Translations under genes and position numbers: made by a program
Assembly: GCA_900544405.1 (NCBI GenBank)
Contig: UQVA01000008.1
Location: forward strand, 1-64,000
Origin: an uncultured Eubacteriales bacterium
Lineage (GTDB): Bacteria; Bacillota; Clostridia; Oscillospirales; Oscillospiraceae
Direction: 5' to 3'
Length of the DNA stretch: 64,000 bases
Notes under the pieces: model-generated
Seen by the model: only the letters and a program-made list of their open reading frames with translations
What the model was told of the DNA's origin: nothing
Database searches by the model: none
Shown: one piece after another, positions 8,790 to 16,567 of the stretch
How the letters are laid out: each line of letters starts with the position of its first letter
Position numbering within the stretch: position 1 is the first letter of the stretch

Positions 8790-8813
8790 ATATTAACCGA
8801 TATTGGTTAATAT
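8790..8813. promoter_or_regulatory. Near-perfect 24-bp palindromic operator
   Basis: ATATTAACC at 8790-8798 and GGTTAATAT at 8805-8813 flank a 6-base centre; 22 of 24 bases are symmetric. A related half (ATATTCGGTTAT) lies at 8826-8837. The site is between the leucine-rich protein gene and the small HTH gene, and probably binds that HTH protein (inference). Confidence 0.75.
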
Positions 8814-8870
8814 GATTATATACCATATTCGGTTATGATGTCAAGAGAAAAAAAGGGGGGGGTGGCAGCG

Positions 8871-9098
8871 TTGATTTCTTTTGAAAATCTATGGAAGGTG
8901 ATGCAGGAACGAGGGGTCAGCCAGTACGCCCTCATTAAGAAATACAACGTCAGTCCAGGCCAGATCACCCGGCTGAAACGAAATGAGAGCGTCAGCACCC
9001 ACACCATCGAGTGTTTTTGTAGGATTTTGAACTGCCAGGTCGGGGATATTATGGAGTACATCCCGGAGAAGCCGCAGGAAAAAGAGAATAATGAATAG
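8871..9098 (+). CDS. Small Cro/CI-type regulator (HTH_26 / YozG-like)
   Basis: The family usually begins MISYxxLWKxM; here LISFENLWKVM starts at a TTG at 8871, preceded by a G-rich ribosome site (AAAAGGGGGGG). An upstream ATG at 8835 would add 12 unlikely residues (MMSREKKGGVAA) but cannot be excluded. The 75 residues are almost wholly the helix-turn-helix: YALIKKYNVSPGQITRLKRNESVSTHTIECFCRILNCQVGDIMEY. Its position next to the 24-bp palindrome suggests autoregulation and control of the divergent surface protein. Confidence 0.8.
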   Translation: MISFENLWKVMQERGVSQYALIKKYNVSPGQITRLKRNESVSTHTIECFCRILNCQVGDIMEYIPEKPQEKENNE

Positions 9099-9104
9099 AT
9101 ACTA

Positions 9105-9135
9105 CACGCCCGGAGAGAACACATCTCCGGGCGTG
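9105..9135 (+). terminator. Terminator of the small HTH gene
   Basis: A perfect 12-bp stem (CACGCCCGGAGA with TCTCCGGGCGTG) with a 7-base loop, 6 bases after the stop. The T tract is weak (CTTTGTGT). Confidence 0.75.
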
Positions 9136-9162
9136 CTTTGTGTGGGGGGGGAATGGGGGCGT

Positions 9163-9293
9163 CAAAGCCCTCTCCTGCCGGAGAGGGCTCTGCTGGAGAG
9201 GGCTTTTCTCAGAACCCGTTACGCTCTACTTCTTAGGCAAGGACACCCCCCAGTCGTGGCAGAAGCCACGGCAGCCCCCTCAGAGCAGGGCAA
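9163..9293. repeat. Degenerate class C composite repeat
   Basis: It contains GC hairpins (CCCTCTCCTGCCGGAGAGGG), a spacer with CTCTACTTCTTAGG, then CACCCCCCAGTC, a variable hairpin CGTGGC-AGAA-GCCACG (9255-9270) and GCAGCCCCCTCAGAG. This matches the class C layout seen at 16189, 35599 and 60003. Confidence 0.6.
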
Positions 9294-9318
9294 GGGATGG
9301 TGCTTCGTTCTAGCCCAC

Positions 9319-9372
9319 ACCGCCCCTCATCCGTCTTTGCTTCGCAAAGCTACCTTCCCCCAGGGGAAGGCT
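9319..9372 (-). repeat. Class B half-repeat
   Basis: CCGCCCCTCATCCG tail, variable hairpin CTTTGC-TTC-GCAAAG (9335-9349), then the fixed hairpin CCTTCCCCCAGGGGAAGG. A partial class D border (TTTCTGCGTATGGAATTCG) follows. Confidence 0.8.
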
Positions 9373-9423
9373 ATTTTGCGTCCCACGCCGGTTTCTGCGT
9401 ATGGAATTCGTTCCGTGGGGGCG

Positions 9424-10218
9424 TTATTTTTGCTTTTTGCTCCGGTATTCCGTGGGGGTCATGCCGGTTTTGGACAGGAACTGCCGGTTCAGGCCACGGA
9501 TGGTCCCGAAGCCTGCCTGGGTGCTGATATCGGCGATACTGTCCCCCGTCCCAGCCAACAGATCTTTGGCCTTCTCTATCCGCAGGTCCGTAATGTACTG
9601 GTGAAAGGACGTGTGGAGATTTTCCTGAAAAATATGGCAGATATGATATTTGCTCAGGTACAGCGCCGTGGAAGCCGTTTCCAGAGTGATCGGCTCGGTG
9701 TAATTGGTGTCGCAGTAGAGCAGCAGCCGCTGGATGGTGGTGCTCAGGGGGTCCGCCTGGAAGGGTTCCAGGGTCAGTGCCGACAGCACAATGCCCATCA
9801 GGGCCATGGCGTAGCCCCGCATCTGCCCCTGACGGAACACGTCCTCCCCGATGCCCTCCTCGCTGAGGGAGAGCATCCGTTCCAGCAGCGGCACCACCAG
9901 TCCGGCAGGGGGCGTGACCACCGGGCAAAGGGGCAGCTGCTGGAAAAAGGCGGCGTGAAACTCCGGAAACTCATCCGGGGAGCAGAGCAGGAGAATGTTG
10001 TCGTTTTCCGTGTCGTTGGTGTAAAAATGAGCCTGATTAGGGAACACCAGCGCCAGGGCCCCCGCCGTGACCGGGTACTCCTTTCCCTGCACATGGACCG
10101 TGGCCTGACCGCTGAGCATATAGGCCAGTTCCAATTCCCGGTGGATATTGGGCCGGGAGCCGATGTTATGCCTGCGCCGGATGGAATAGGTCTTGGCGGG
10201 CCGTTTCTCGAATCGCAT
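9424..10218 (-). CDS. AraC-family regulator with cupin-like sensor domain
   Basis: Start at the ATG at 10218, which has GGAGG 7 bases upstream; 264 residues. The N-terminal half (about 10-110) is a cupin-like fold (NIHRELELAYMLSGQATVHV, then VTAGALALVFPNQAHFY). The C-terminal half carries the two AraC helix-turn-helix motifs: LETASTALYLSKYHICHIFQ with IEKAKDLLAGT, and IADISTQAGFGTIRGLNRQF with TGMTPTEYR. It is divergent from the GH13 gene at 10342. It probably senses a sugar and activates that gene (inference from position). Confidence 0.9.
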   Translation of the reverse strand: MRFEKRPAKTYSIRRRHNIGSRPNIHRELELAYMLSGQATVHVQGKEYPVTAGALALVFPNQAHFYTNDTENDNILLLCSPDEFPEFHAAFFQQLPLCPVVTPPAGLVVPLLERMLSLSEEGIGEDVFRQGQMRGYAMALMGIVLSALTLEPFQADPLSTTIQRLLLYCDTNYTEPITLETASTALYLSKYHICHIFQENLHTSFHQYITDLRIEKAKDLLAGTGDSIADISTQAGFGTIRGLNRQFLSKTGMTPTEYRSKKQK

Positions 10219-10266
10219 ATCGTTCCTCCATACCGCAATTTTTGTCTGGATTTCCTGTACAAAGTT

Positions 10267-10303
10267 ACTTGCAGTATAGCACAGGGATTTGTATAATGCA
10301 AGT
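10267..10303 (+). promoter_or_regulatory. GH13 promoter enclosed by an inverted repeat
   Basis: TTGCAG at 10269-10274, a 17-base spacer and TATAAT at 10292-10297. The arms ACTTGCA (10267-10273) and TGCAAGT (10297-10303) cover both promoter boxes, so a protein bound to this palindrome would compete with RNA polymerase. Confidence 0.75.
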
Positions 10304-10341
10304 AGCGAAATCAAAGAAATATCCACAATGGAGGAACGTAT

Positions 10342-11925
10342 ATGAGCGCTTGGCTGTCCAACGCCGTTTTCTATCAGATTTACCCACAGAGCTTCCGGGA
10401 TTCCAACGCCGACGGCATCGGAGACCTGCCTGGGATACTGGAAAAGCTGGAATATATCCAAAAATTGGGTTGTAACGCCATTTGGATCAACCCCTGCTTC
10501 GATTCACCCTTCCAGGATGCAGGCTACGACATTGCGGATTACTACACCGTGGCCCCCCGCTACGGCAACAACACGGACCTGCGCCATATTTTCCAGGCGG
10601 CCCACCGGCTGGGAATGCACGTCATTCTGGACCTGGTCCCCGGCCACACCTCGGACCGGCACCCCTGGTTTTTGGAGTCCATTCAAGGACCCGACAACAA
10701 ATTTGCCAAACGATATGTCTGGACCGACAACCGCTCCCAGTGCTTCGACCTGAAGCGCCCCGGCGGAGATCAGTCCTCCAACATCCGGGCCTACATCCTG
10801 GGCGTGGGGGCCAGAGACGGCCTGTGCGCCGTGAATTACTACACCTGCCAGCCCTGCCTGAACTACGGCTTTGAAAAAATCACCGACACCTATCAGTCCG
10901 GCACGGAGTCCCCGGAGGCCATCGCCACCCGAGAGGCCATCATGGACGTCATGCGCTTCTGGCTGCGGATGGGCTGCGACGGTTTCCGGGTGGATATGGC
11001 CGGAACGCTGGTGAAAAACGACCCGGAGGGGCAGGGCAATGTGCGCCTGTGGCGGCATTTCCGGGACTTCCTGGACCGGGAATTCCCCGATGCCGTGATG
11101 ATCTCCGAATGGGGCCGCCCGGAGCTTTCCCTGCTGGCTGGCTTCCACATGGATTTTCTCCTGCACAACGGGCCGTCCCATTACATGGAACTGTTCCGCA
11201 CAGAGCATCCGTTCTTCTCCCGGGAAGGAAGGGGAGACGTGTCGGAATTTGTTCGCACCCACGAAACCAATGCCGCTCTCACCGCCGGAAAGGGGCTGAT
11301 TTGCATTCCCTCCGGCAACCATGATATGTCCCGATTGGGTGGGATGCTGGACCAGGAGGAAATGAAAATTGCCTTTGCCTTCCTGCTGTCCATGCCCGGC
11401 GCCCCGTTCCTTTACTACGGGGACGAGATCGGGATGCGCTGGATTGACGGCCTCCCCTCCAAGGAGGGCAGCTGTTCCTACCGGGCCGGGTCCCGGACGC
11501 CCATGCAGTGGGCCGATGATCTGAACGACGGGTTCTCCGATGCCCGTCCGGACCGGCTCTATCTGCCCCTGGACCCGACCCCGGCCCACCCCACAGCGGA
11601 GGCCCAGATGGCCGCCCCCAATTCCCTTTGGCAGGAGGTCCACCGGCTCATTGCCCTGCGGCAAAGCTGCGAGGCCCTGCAATCCGAGGCCCCCGTTGCG
11701 TTCCTGTACGCCGAGCCGAACCGTTACCCTCTGGTCTACGAGCGTACCGGCAAGACCGGCCGGGTGCTGGTGGTCTGCAATCCCGGCAGGGAAACCCAGA
11801 CCTGTCCCCTGGACCGGGCGGCCCTGGGAACGGAGATTTACCGCCACGGCCAGTCGGCCACCCTGGAACAGGGCCTGCTGACCGCTCCCGGCGAGAGCAT
11901 TTCCTTCTTCTACTGCGAAAACTGA
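10342..11925 (+). CDS. GH13 alpha-glucosidase / alpha-amylase family enzyme
   Basis: A 527-residue cytoplasmic glycoside hydrolase (no signal peptide); start ATG with GGAGG upstream. The N-terminus WLSNAVFYQIYPQSFRDSNADGIGD is typical of GH13. Region I is DLVPGHTSDRH (about 97), where the usual Asn-His is Gly-His. Region II GFRVDMAG holds the nucleophile Asp (about 218), region III MISEWGRPE the acid/base Glu (about 255), and region IV SGNHDMSR the third acid (about 327). It likely splits alpha-linked oligosaccharides inside the cell. It is followed by a sugar-binding lipoprotein gene and is divergent from an AraC regulator. The exact linkage preference cannot be read from the sequence. Confidence 0.9.
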   Translation: MSAWLSNAVFYQIYPQSFRDSNADGIGDLPGILEKLEYIQKLGCNAIWINPCFDSPFQDAGYDIADYYTVAPRYGNNTDLRHIFQAAHRLGMHVILDLVPGHTSDRHPWFLESIQGPDNKFAKRYVWTDNRSQCFDLKRPGGDQSSNIRAYILGVGARDGLCAVNYYTCQPCLNYGFEKITDTYQSGTESPEAIATREAIMDVMRFWLRMGCDGFRVDMAGTLVKNDPEGQGNVRLWRHFRDFLDREFPDAVMISEWGRPELSLLAGFHMDFLLHNGPSHYMELFRTEHPFFSREGRGDVSEFVRTHETNAALTAGKGLICIPSGNHDMSRLGGMLDQEEMKIAFAFLLSMPGAPFLYYGDEIGMRWIDGLPSKEGSCSYRAGSRTPMQWADDLNDGFSDARPDRLYLPLDPTPAHPTAEAQMAAPNSLWQEVHRLIALRQSCEALQSEAPVAFLYAEPNRYPLVYERTGKTGRVLVVCNPGRETQTCPLDRAALGTEIYRHGQSATLEQGLLTAPGESISFFYCEN

Positions 11926-11932
11926 AAATTCT

Positions 11933-11960
11933 TCCGGCGGGGAGACCCGTCTCCGCCGGA
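11933..11960 (+). terminator. Hairpin after the GH13 gene
   Basis: TCCGGCGGGGAGA and TCTCCGCCGGA pair with a two-base bulge, 8 bases after the stop. There is no strong T run, so it may be a weak terminator or a 3' stabiliser. Confidence 0.55.
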
Positions 11961-12000
11961 GTATTCGGTAAATACTTTTCTAACGTATTATTTCAGTAAA

Positions 12001-12019
12001 TTACAGGCATGACCTGTAA
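12001..12019. promoter_or_regulatory. Inverted repeat upstream of the sugar-binding protein
   Basis: TTACAGG, 5-base spacer, CCTGTAA, ending 8 bases before the start codon and close to the ribosome site. It could be an operator or an mRNA hairpin near the start; the evidence is only the symmetry. Confidence 0.4.
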
Positions 12020-12027
12020 AATTTAGA

Positions 12028-13506
12028 TTGGAGGAACCCCGAATGAAAAAGACACTTGCGCTGGTATTGGCCATCCTGATGGCCCTGTCCCTGCTGTCCG
12101 CCTGCTCCAAGGCCCCTGCGGACACCACGAACCCCAGCACCACGGAAGCTACCAAACCTGCGGACACCAAGCCCGCCGACACCACCCCTGCCGCTACCGA
12201 GCCTGCGGCCACGAAGCCGGAGAAAACCGGCGTTTCCACCGATTGGATCCTGGAAAAAGACACCAATATGTCCGGAAAAGTGAACTTCTGGATCCCCTTC
12301 AAGGGCCCGGCCGGCATGGATGCCATGATCGCCGACTTCAACAAGACCTATCCCAACATTGAAGTTACCCTGAACACTTACAGCAACAACTCCGACGGCA
12401 ACCTGGCCGTGAACACCGCCATCATGGGCGGCGAGGTGGACGTTCTGGCATCTTTTGGCCTGAACAATACCTACAAGCGCTGGGAAAACGGCCTGTTCCT
12501 GGACCTGACCGACAAGTGCGAGGCCGATGGCATCGACCTGCTGGAACAGTGGGCCTTCGACTGCTACAAGTACGACGGCCGCATCTACACCTTCCCCTGC
12601 GGCGGCCTTTCTACCTACATTGCCATCAACATGACCGCCTGGAACGAGGCTGGTCTGGGCGAACTGCCCACGGAATGGACCTGGGACGAGTATCTGGCGG
12701 CCTGCGAGAAGATGACCAAGGTGGCTGCTGACGGCACCATAGAGGTCTACGGCGGCTCCGACGGCGGTTCCATCAACTTCTTCCTGTATCCCTACCTGCA
12801 GCAGACCGGCGGCGATATGTACTACACTGCCGACGGCAAGGCATCCTACGATGATGCCCGTGTGGTCTCCTCCTTCCAGCGGGAGCTGAAGGCCGAGCTG
12901 GAGGACAAGATCTGGTTCCCGAAGGCTACCTATCGGGCGGACAACATCCAGACCCAGATGACCTTCTGCCAGTACCAGACAGCTTCCACTGTCACCAACA
13001 ACATCACCCGGTTCCTGCACGACACCACCAATTACCCGGGCGTGAACTGGATCACCGGTTTTGCCCCCTATCCCGTGGAGGAAAAGGGCTAGACCAACTA
13101 TATGTCCGGTGTGTCCCCCTTCTCCCATGCGGGCATTGCCCTGAATTGCCAGGATGAGGATGCCGCCTGGGCCTTCCTGAAATGGTATTCCACCTACGGC
13201 GTGAAGTACCTGGTGGCCGCCGGTCATCAGCCCATGTGGAAGGGCACCGAGGTCGGCTCTGCGCTGGACATCATCTACGGCTCCGAGGACGAGGCCAAGA
13301 AGTGGATCGACGTGGACTCCTACAACCGGGTCGTGGGCCGCACGGACCTGCCCGCCTACGCTGAGACCACCCTGACTGCCTACACCGACGTGGCTGCCGC
13401 TCTGAATGAGCAGGCCCTGCGGGCGCTGAACGGAGAAATTTCCGCCGAGGAGGCCATGAAGGAATCTGCCGCCGTGGCCAACGCCGCCATTGCAAGTGCG
13501 GGTTAA
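12028..13506 (+). pseudogene. Sugar ABC substrate-binding lipoprotein broken by an in-frame TAG
   Basis: The frame starts at the ATG at 12028 (GGAGG upstream) with a lipoprotein signal ending LLSAC, then a Thr/Pro/Ala-rich linker and a family 1 (UgpB/MalE-like) extracellular binding domain. At 13090-13092 a TAG interrupts it, and the same frame continues without loss to 13506. The paralogue at 22792 has EKGETNYMGG where this gene has EKG-stop-TNYMSG, so one G-to-T change (GAG to TAG) explains it. The truncated 354-residue product would lack about 138 C-terminal residues. There is no permease gene beside it, so it is an orphan binding protein that is probably decaying. A base-call error is the alternative. 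Confidence 0.9.
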
Positions 13507-13536
13507 GTAAGAAATTTGGATGCGTAAGTAAAAAGC

Positions 13537-13573
13537 CGTCCCCGGTGGAATTTCCCACCGGGGACGAGTTTTT
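13537..13573 (+). terminator. Terminator of the broken binding-protein gene
   Basis: A perfect 12-bp stem (CGTCCCCGGTGG with CCACCGGGGACG), 6-base loop, then AGTTTTT. A strong canonical terminator. Confidence 0.9.
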
Positions 13574-13627
13574 GCCGTGTGACAACACGATTCCAATATG
13601 CGGAGCGGGATGCGCCTCCGGCGGGGC

Positions 13628-13658
13628 ATTGTAGGGGCGGCGGCACGCCCCGCCCGCT
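13628..13658. repeat. Class D GC palindrome (TGTAGGGGCGG…CCCGCC)
   Basis: TTGTAGGGGCGGCGGCACG followed by CCCCGCCCGC. It is one of about a dozen related GC-rich palindromes in the intergenic gaps of this window. Confidence 0.7.
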
Positions 13659-13711
13659 TTCCTGCGATGATTGGGTGGTAAAAACAATGTGGGGGCTGCC
13701 GGGACAGAGAA

Positions 13712-13870
13712 AAGCCTCCCCTGTGTAGGGGGAGCCATTGCCTCGCCATTAGATTTTACCGCTCCTCATCCGTCTCGGCTAATGCCGAGCCACTTAGTAG
13801 AGGTATGACTGCCACCGGCAGTCATGAATATTTCTATTCGCTGCGCGGGGCACAACCCCCAAGGGAAGGC
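13712..13870. repeat. Class A stub and class B half-repeat with nested block E
   Basis: A fixed class A hairpin (GCCTCCCCTGTGTAGGGGG at 13714) is followed by a class B tail with variable hairpin CTCGGC-TAAT-GCCGAG (13774-13789). Where class B should continue with its fixed hairpin, a block of about 60 bases intervenes (hairpin ATGACTGCC-ACC-GGCAGTCAT, then TTTCTATTCGCTGCGCGGGG), before AAGGGAAGGC resumes. The same block recurs at 19509. Confidence 0.65.
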
Positions 13871-13923
13871 TCTTCTCTGTCCCGGCGGGCTTTTTCGTCG
13901 ATTCTTACCGCTCAATATTCGCT

Positions 13924-13957
13924 ACCTGGCGGGCGAGGCGTGCCTCGCCCGCCAGGT
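13924..13957. repeat. Perfect class D palindrome near the ATP-grasp gene end
   Basis: 16-bp perfect arms (ACCTGGCGGGCGAGGC and its complement) around a GT centre, 33 bases beyond the stop of the minus-strand gene at 13991. It may act as a 3' hairpin for that gene. Confidence 0.75.
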
Positions 13958-13990
13958 CAGAACCGTCACTGCCTGCCACTCAGATACATA

Positions 13991-15004
13991 TTACAGTTTC
14001 ACGCCGATGTCCCGGATCTGCTTCAGCAAGCCCACATGGGGGCGGCCCTCGTCGGGCAGCTGGGGGAAATCGTAAGCCGCATAATTATTGCCCTCGATGA
14101 TGGCCGGGCCGTCGGGGGTAATGCACACGTCCCAGCCGATATACTTCACCTGGGGCACCACCAGCGCCGCCTTTTTCACCAGCTCCTGGGCTTCCCGATA
14201 GTAAGGCACATGGAACCCCTCGAACCGGACCCCGGTCATGGGATGGACGTCCACGGTGTACGTCTCGGAGGTATGGCCCGGTCCCGTGACCACGCCGGTC
14301 TCCAGATCAAAATGGCAGGCAAAGCCGCCGTTTTCCAGATTGTCCACGAATTTTCCGTGGTTTCCGGTTTTCAGCACGGCGTAAAGCACATGGGGGACCC
14401 CCTCGTGGACCAGCGTCACCATCCGGAAACAGTTGATGGAATAGGGATACAGGCGGCTCATCTCCGGGTGCTGGACGATCACATCCTCGGTGACGCCGAA
14501 GTTGTGGGCGGGGTCGAGAATATAGTCGCAGGCGGCGTCGATGCTGTCGAAATCCGCCATTTGCAGCTTCTCGATGCCCTTGCCGCACTCGCCCTCGGAG
14601 GGCTTGCAGATGACCTGCGTCCGCTTGGACAGGAAATCGTACAGCTCCTGCCGGGTGCATTCGCTCAGGTCCAGGAATTCCCGGTGCAGGAAGTCTTTGA
14701 ACACATGATAAAACTCGTTTTTGTGGTCAAACAGGTTCGTATAAGCCGGGTCGTTCATCATTTTGTGCAGCTTCCGGTTCTTCATCCGGGTCATGTAGGT
14801 GGCCCGTTCCGAAGCCGTCATGTCGTAAAAGGCAAAGATCATGTAGTCATAATAACCGGCACCGTATTTTGCGGCGCAGCCCAGCATATCGAAGAAAATG
14901 GCCGCCTTGGGCTTGCCGCAGCGTTCATGGACCGTGTCGATGCAGTGGTTCATTTTTTCCAGCCGCATCCCCCGTAGCACCCGGGTCAGATAGGAAAGTT
15001 CCAT
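13991..15004 (-). CDS. ATP-grasp family protein (sugar-transfer associated type)
   Basis: A 337-residue protein; ATG at 15004 with GGGAGAG upstream. It resembles the ATPgrasp_ST / alpha-L-glutamate-ligase-related family. The ATP-grasp core runs from about residue 105 to the end: VICKPSEGECGKGIEKL (ATP-binding lysine and glycine loop), EDVIVQHPEMSRLYP, SINCFRMVTL, and the metal-binding end VKYIGWDVCITPDGPAIIEGNNY. These enzymes join a carboxylate to an amine or thiol using ATP. The substrates cannot be told here; family members occur in polysaccharide and cell-surface gene clusters. It stands alone, divergent from the DUF421 gene. Confidence 0.8.
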   Translation of the reverse strand: MELSYLTRVLRGMRLEKMNHCIDTVHERCGKPKAAIFFDMLGCAAKYGAGYYDYMIFAFYDMTASERATYMTRMKNRKLHKMMNDPAYTNLFDHKNEFYHVFKDFLHREFLDLSECTRQELYDFLSKRTQVICKPSEGECGKGIEKLQMADFDSIDAACDYILDPAHNFGVTEDVIVQHPEMSRLYPYSINCFRMVTLVHEGVPHVLYAVLKTGNHGKFVDNLENGGFACHFDLETGVVTGPGHTSETYTVDVHPMTGVRFEGFHVPYYREAQELVKKAALVVPQVKYIGWDVCITPDGPAIIEGNNYAAYDFPQLPDEGRPHVGLLKQIRDIGVKL

Positions 15005-15129
15005 AGAAGTGTCTCTCCCTTTCGCAAATTTCCCCGTCATTATACGTCCCGGAGGCGGGAAAGTCAATGCTTTTCGGGAATAAGCCGGGTTTTCCAGGGT
15101 AAAATACTCCAAAAAAGGAGGCTTTCCCC

Positions 15130-15807
15130 ATGATTTTATCTTATTTGCGGACCATCGTGCTGTATCTGGTGCTGATTCTGGCGGTGCGGGTGATGGGCAA
15201 GCGGCAAATTGGCGAAATGGAACCGGCGGAATTTGTCGTGACCATGCTGGTGGCCAATCTGGCGGCCATCCCCATGCAGGACGGGGGCATTCCCCTGCTC
15301 ACGGGGCTGATCCCCATTCTCACGGTGCTGGGAGTGGAATTGGTGCTGTCCGCCGGGGCGGTGCTGAGCATCCGGGTCCGGCGGATTTTGTGCGGAAAAC
15401 CGGTGATTCTAATGGAAAACGGGAATTTTCTTCCGGAAAATCTCAAAAGCACCCGCATTACGCTGGACGAACTGACGGGCCTTCTCCGGCAGAAAGGTAT
15501 TCTCGATCCCCGGACGGTCCAGTATGCCATCCTGGAAACCAACGGGGAATTGTCCGTGTTTCCCTTCCCGGCCAACGCCCCGGCCAGCGCCAAGGATGCC
15601 GGCGTTCAGGCCAAGGAAGCGTATCTGCCGGTGACGGTCGTGTCCGACGGGAAAATTCTTACGAAAAATCTGGAAAAGGCCGGAAAGAACGAAAAATGGC
15701 TGAAAAATGTCCTTTCCGGGTTGAAAACCGATGTAAAAAAGACGCTGCTTCTGACTGTGGACCCGAAAGATAATCTGATTTTTTACCCGAAGGGAGGCCG
15801 AAAATGA
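15130..15807 (+). CDS. DUF421 (YetF-like) membrane protein
   Basis: 225 residues. The N-terminal part has three membrane segments (about 5-25, 35-55, 60-83), including the conserved RVMGKRQIGEMEPAEFVV. The cytoplasmic C-terminal DUF421 domain starts with GKPVILMENGNFLPENLKSTRITLDELTGLLRQKGI and VQYAILETNGELSVF. The molecular role is not settled; Bacillus YetF-type proteins are tied to spore and cell-envelope properties. AAGGAGG lies upstream of the ATG. It overlaps the next gene by four bases (ATGA), a pairing with DUF4363 that is common in Clostridia. Confidence 0.9.
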   Translation: MILSYLRTIVLYLVLILAVRVMGKRQIGEMEPAEFVVTMLVANLAAIPMQDGGIPLLTGLIPILTVLGVELVLSAGAVLSIRVRRILCGKPVILMENGNFLPENLKSTRITLDELTGLLRQKGILDPRTVQYAILETNGELSVFPFPANAPASAKDAGVQAKEAYLPVTVVSDGKILTKNLEKAGKNEKWLKNVLSGLKTDVKKTLLLTVDPKDNLIFYPKGGRK

Positions 15808-16133
15808 AGCGGCTGTGGGTAGGAATCATCCTTTTGCTGATCCTGCTGGCGGGGACGATGGCCGTCACCGTGGCCATGGACCGCATTTATGCGCCCATGG
15901 TGGAAGCCCTGGAAGCGGGGGATCTGGAGAAAGCGGAGGAGCGTTATGGGCGCTGGCGGGATCTGACGGCGGCCTTTGCGGACCATGGACCCATGGAGGA
16001 AATGGACAGCCTATTTGCAAGGGCGGAGGTTTGCGGGGACGAGCAGGAGCGCAAGGCCCTCTGCGCCGAGCTGGCCCAACGTGCCCGGGCCATGTCCAAT
16101 GCCCACAGCCCCACCTGGTGGAATTTGCTGTGA
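15804..16133 (+). CDS. DUF4363 family protein
   Basis: 109 residues: one N-terminal membrane segment (about 5-24, IILLLILLAGTMAVTV) then a helical extracytoplasmic domain rich in Glu and Ala (YAPMVEALEAGDLEKAEERY, then a WWNLL end). This fits DUF4363, small anchored proteins encoded beside DUF421. The ATGA overlap with the preceding gene implies translational coupling. Function unknown. Confidence 0.8.
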   Translation: MKRLWVGIILLLILLAGTMAVTVAMDRIYAPMVEALEAGDLEKAEERYGRWRDLTAAFADHGPMEEMDSLFARAEVCGDEQERKALCAELAQRARAMSNAHSPTWWNLL

Positions 16134-16188
16134 ATGGCTCCCGGAGAGGTTTTGTTGGAGCGGAAGGGGCTTGGACGAAGCACAGTCT

Positions 16189-16242
16189 CTTGGCCCCCTC
16201 CCAGAGGGGCTGGCTGGCCATCAGGCCAGACTGGGGGAGTGT
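16189..16242 (+). repeat. Class C half-repeat
   Basis: CTTGGCCCCCTCCCAGAGGGG fixed hairpin, variable hairpin CTGGCC-ATCA-GGCCAG (16214-16229), tail GACTGGGGGAGTGT. Confidence 0.75.
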
Positions 16243-16280
16243 GCTTACCTAAGAGGTAGAGGCTTGCCCACTTTGAGTAA

Positions 16281-16442
16281 AGGCTCCCCTGTGTAGGGGG
16301 AGCTGTCACGGCAACGCCGTGACTGAGGGGGTGAACGCTATCGACACGGTGAAAGCCATCGTTCGATAGTCTCCTACAAGAACCAACCGTACACCCCCTC
16401 CGTCACCTTCGGTGACACCTCCCCCCTACACGCCGGGAGGCT
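16281..16442. repeat. Class A-A composite repeat
   Basis: Left unit: GGCTCCCCTGTGTAGGGGG, variable hairpin TCACGGC-AAC-GCCGTGA (16306-16322), GACTGAGGGGGTG. Spacer: CTATCGA…TCGATAG. Right unit, inverted: ACACCCCCTC, variable hairpin GTCACC-TTC-GGTGAC (16402-16416), CACCTCCCCCCTACACG. The whole forms one long imperfect palindrome. Confidence 0.85.
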
Positions 16443-16477
16443 AAGCCCTGCCGGGAGCCGCTGCGGTAAATCTATTT

Positions 16478-16506
16478 TTGACATTTTTCCTCATCTCGTC
16501 TATAAT
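16478..16506 (+). promoter_or_regulatory. Consensus promoter of the lar operon
   Basis: TTGACA at 16478-16483, a 17-base spacer and TATAAT at 16501-16506: a perfect sigma-A consensus, 62 bases before the larE start. Confidence 0.9.
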
Positions 16507-16567
16507 GAATCCCAAGGGCGCGCTGCCCTTGCATTTCGTGATCCCCACCCAACAGGAGTTGAATCTT

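Noticed and set aside
13090..13092. TAG read as a coding signal (for example pyrrolysine) in the sugar-binding protein
   Set aside because: No hairpin or recoding genes are seen, other genes here stop at TAG, and the paralogue has glutamate at this place.
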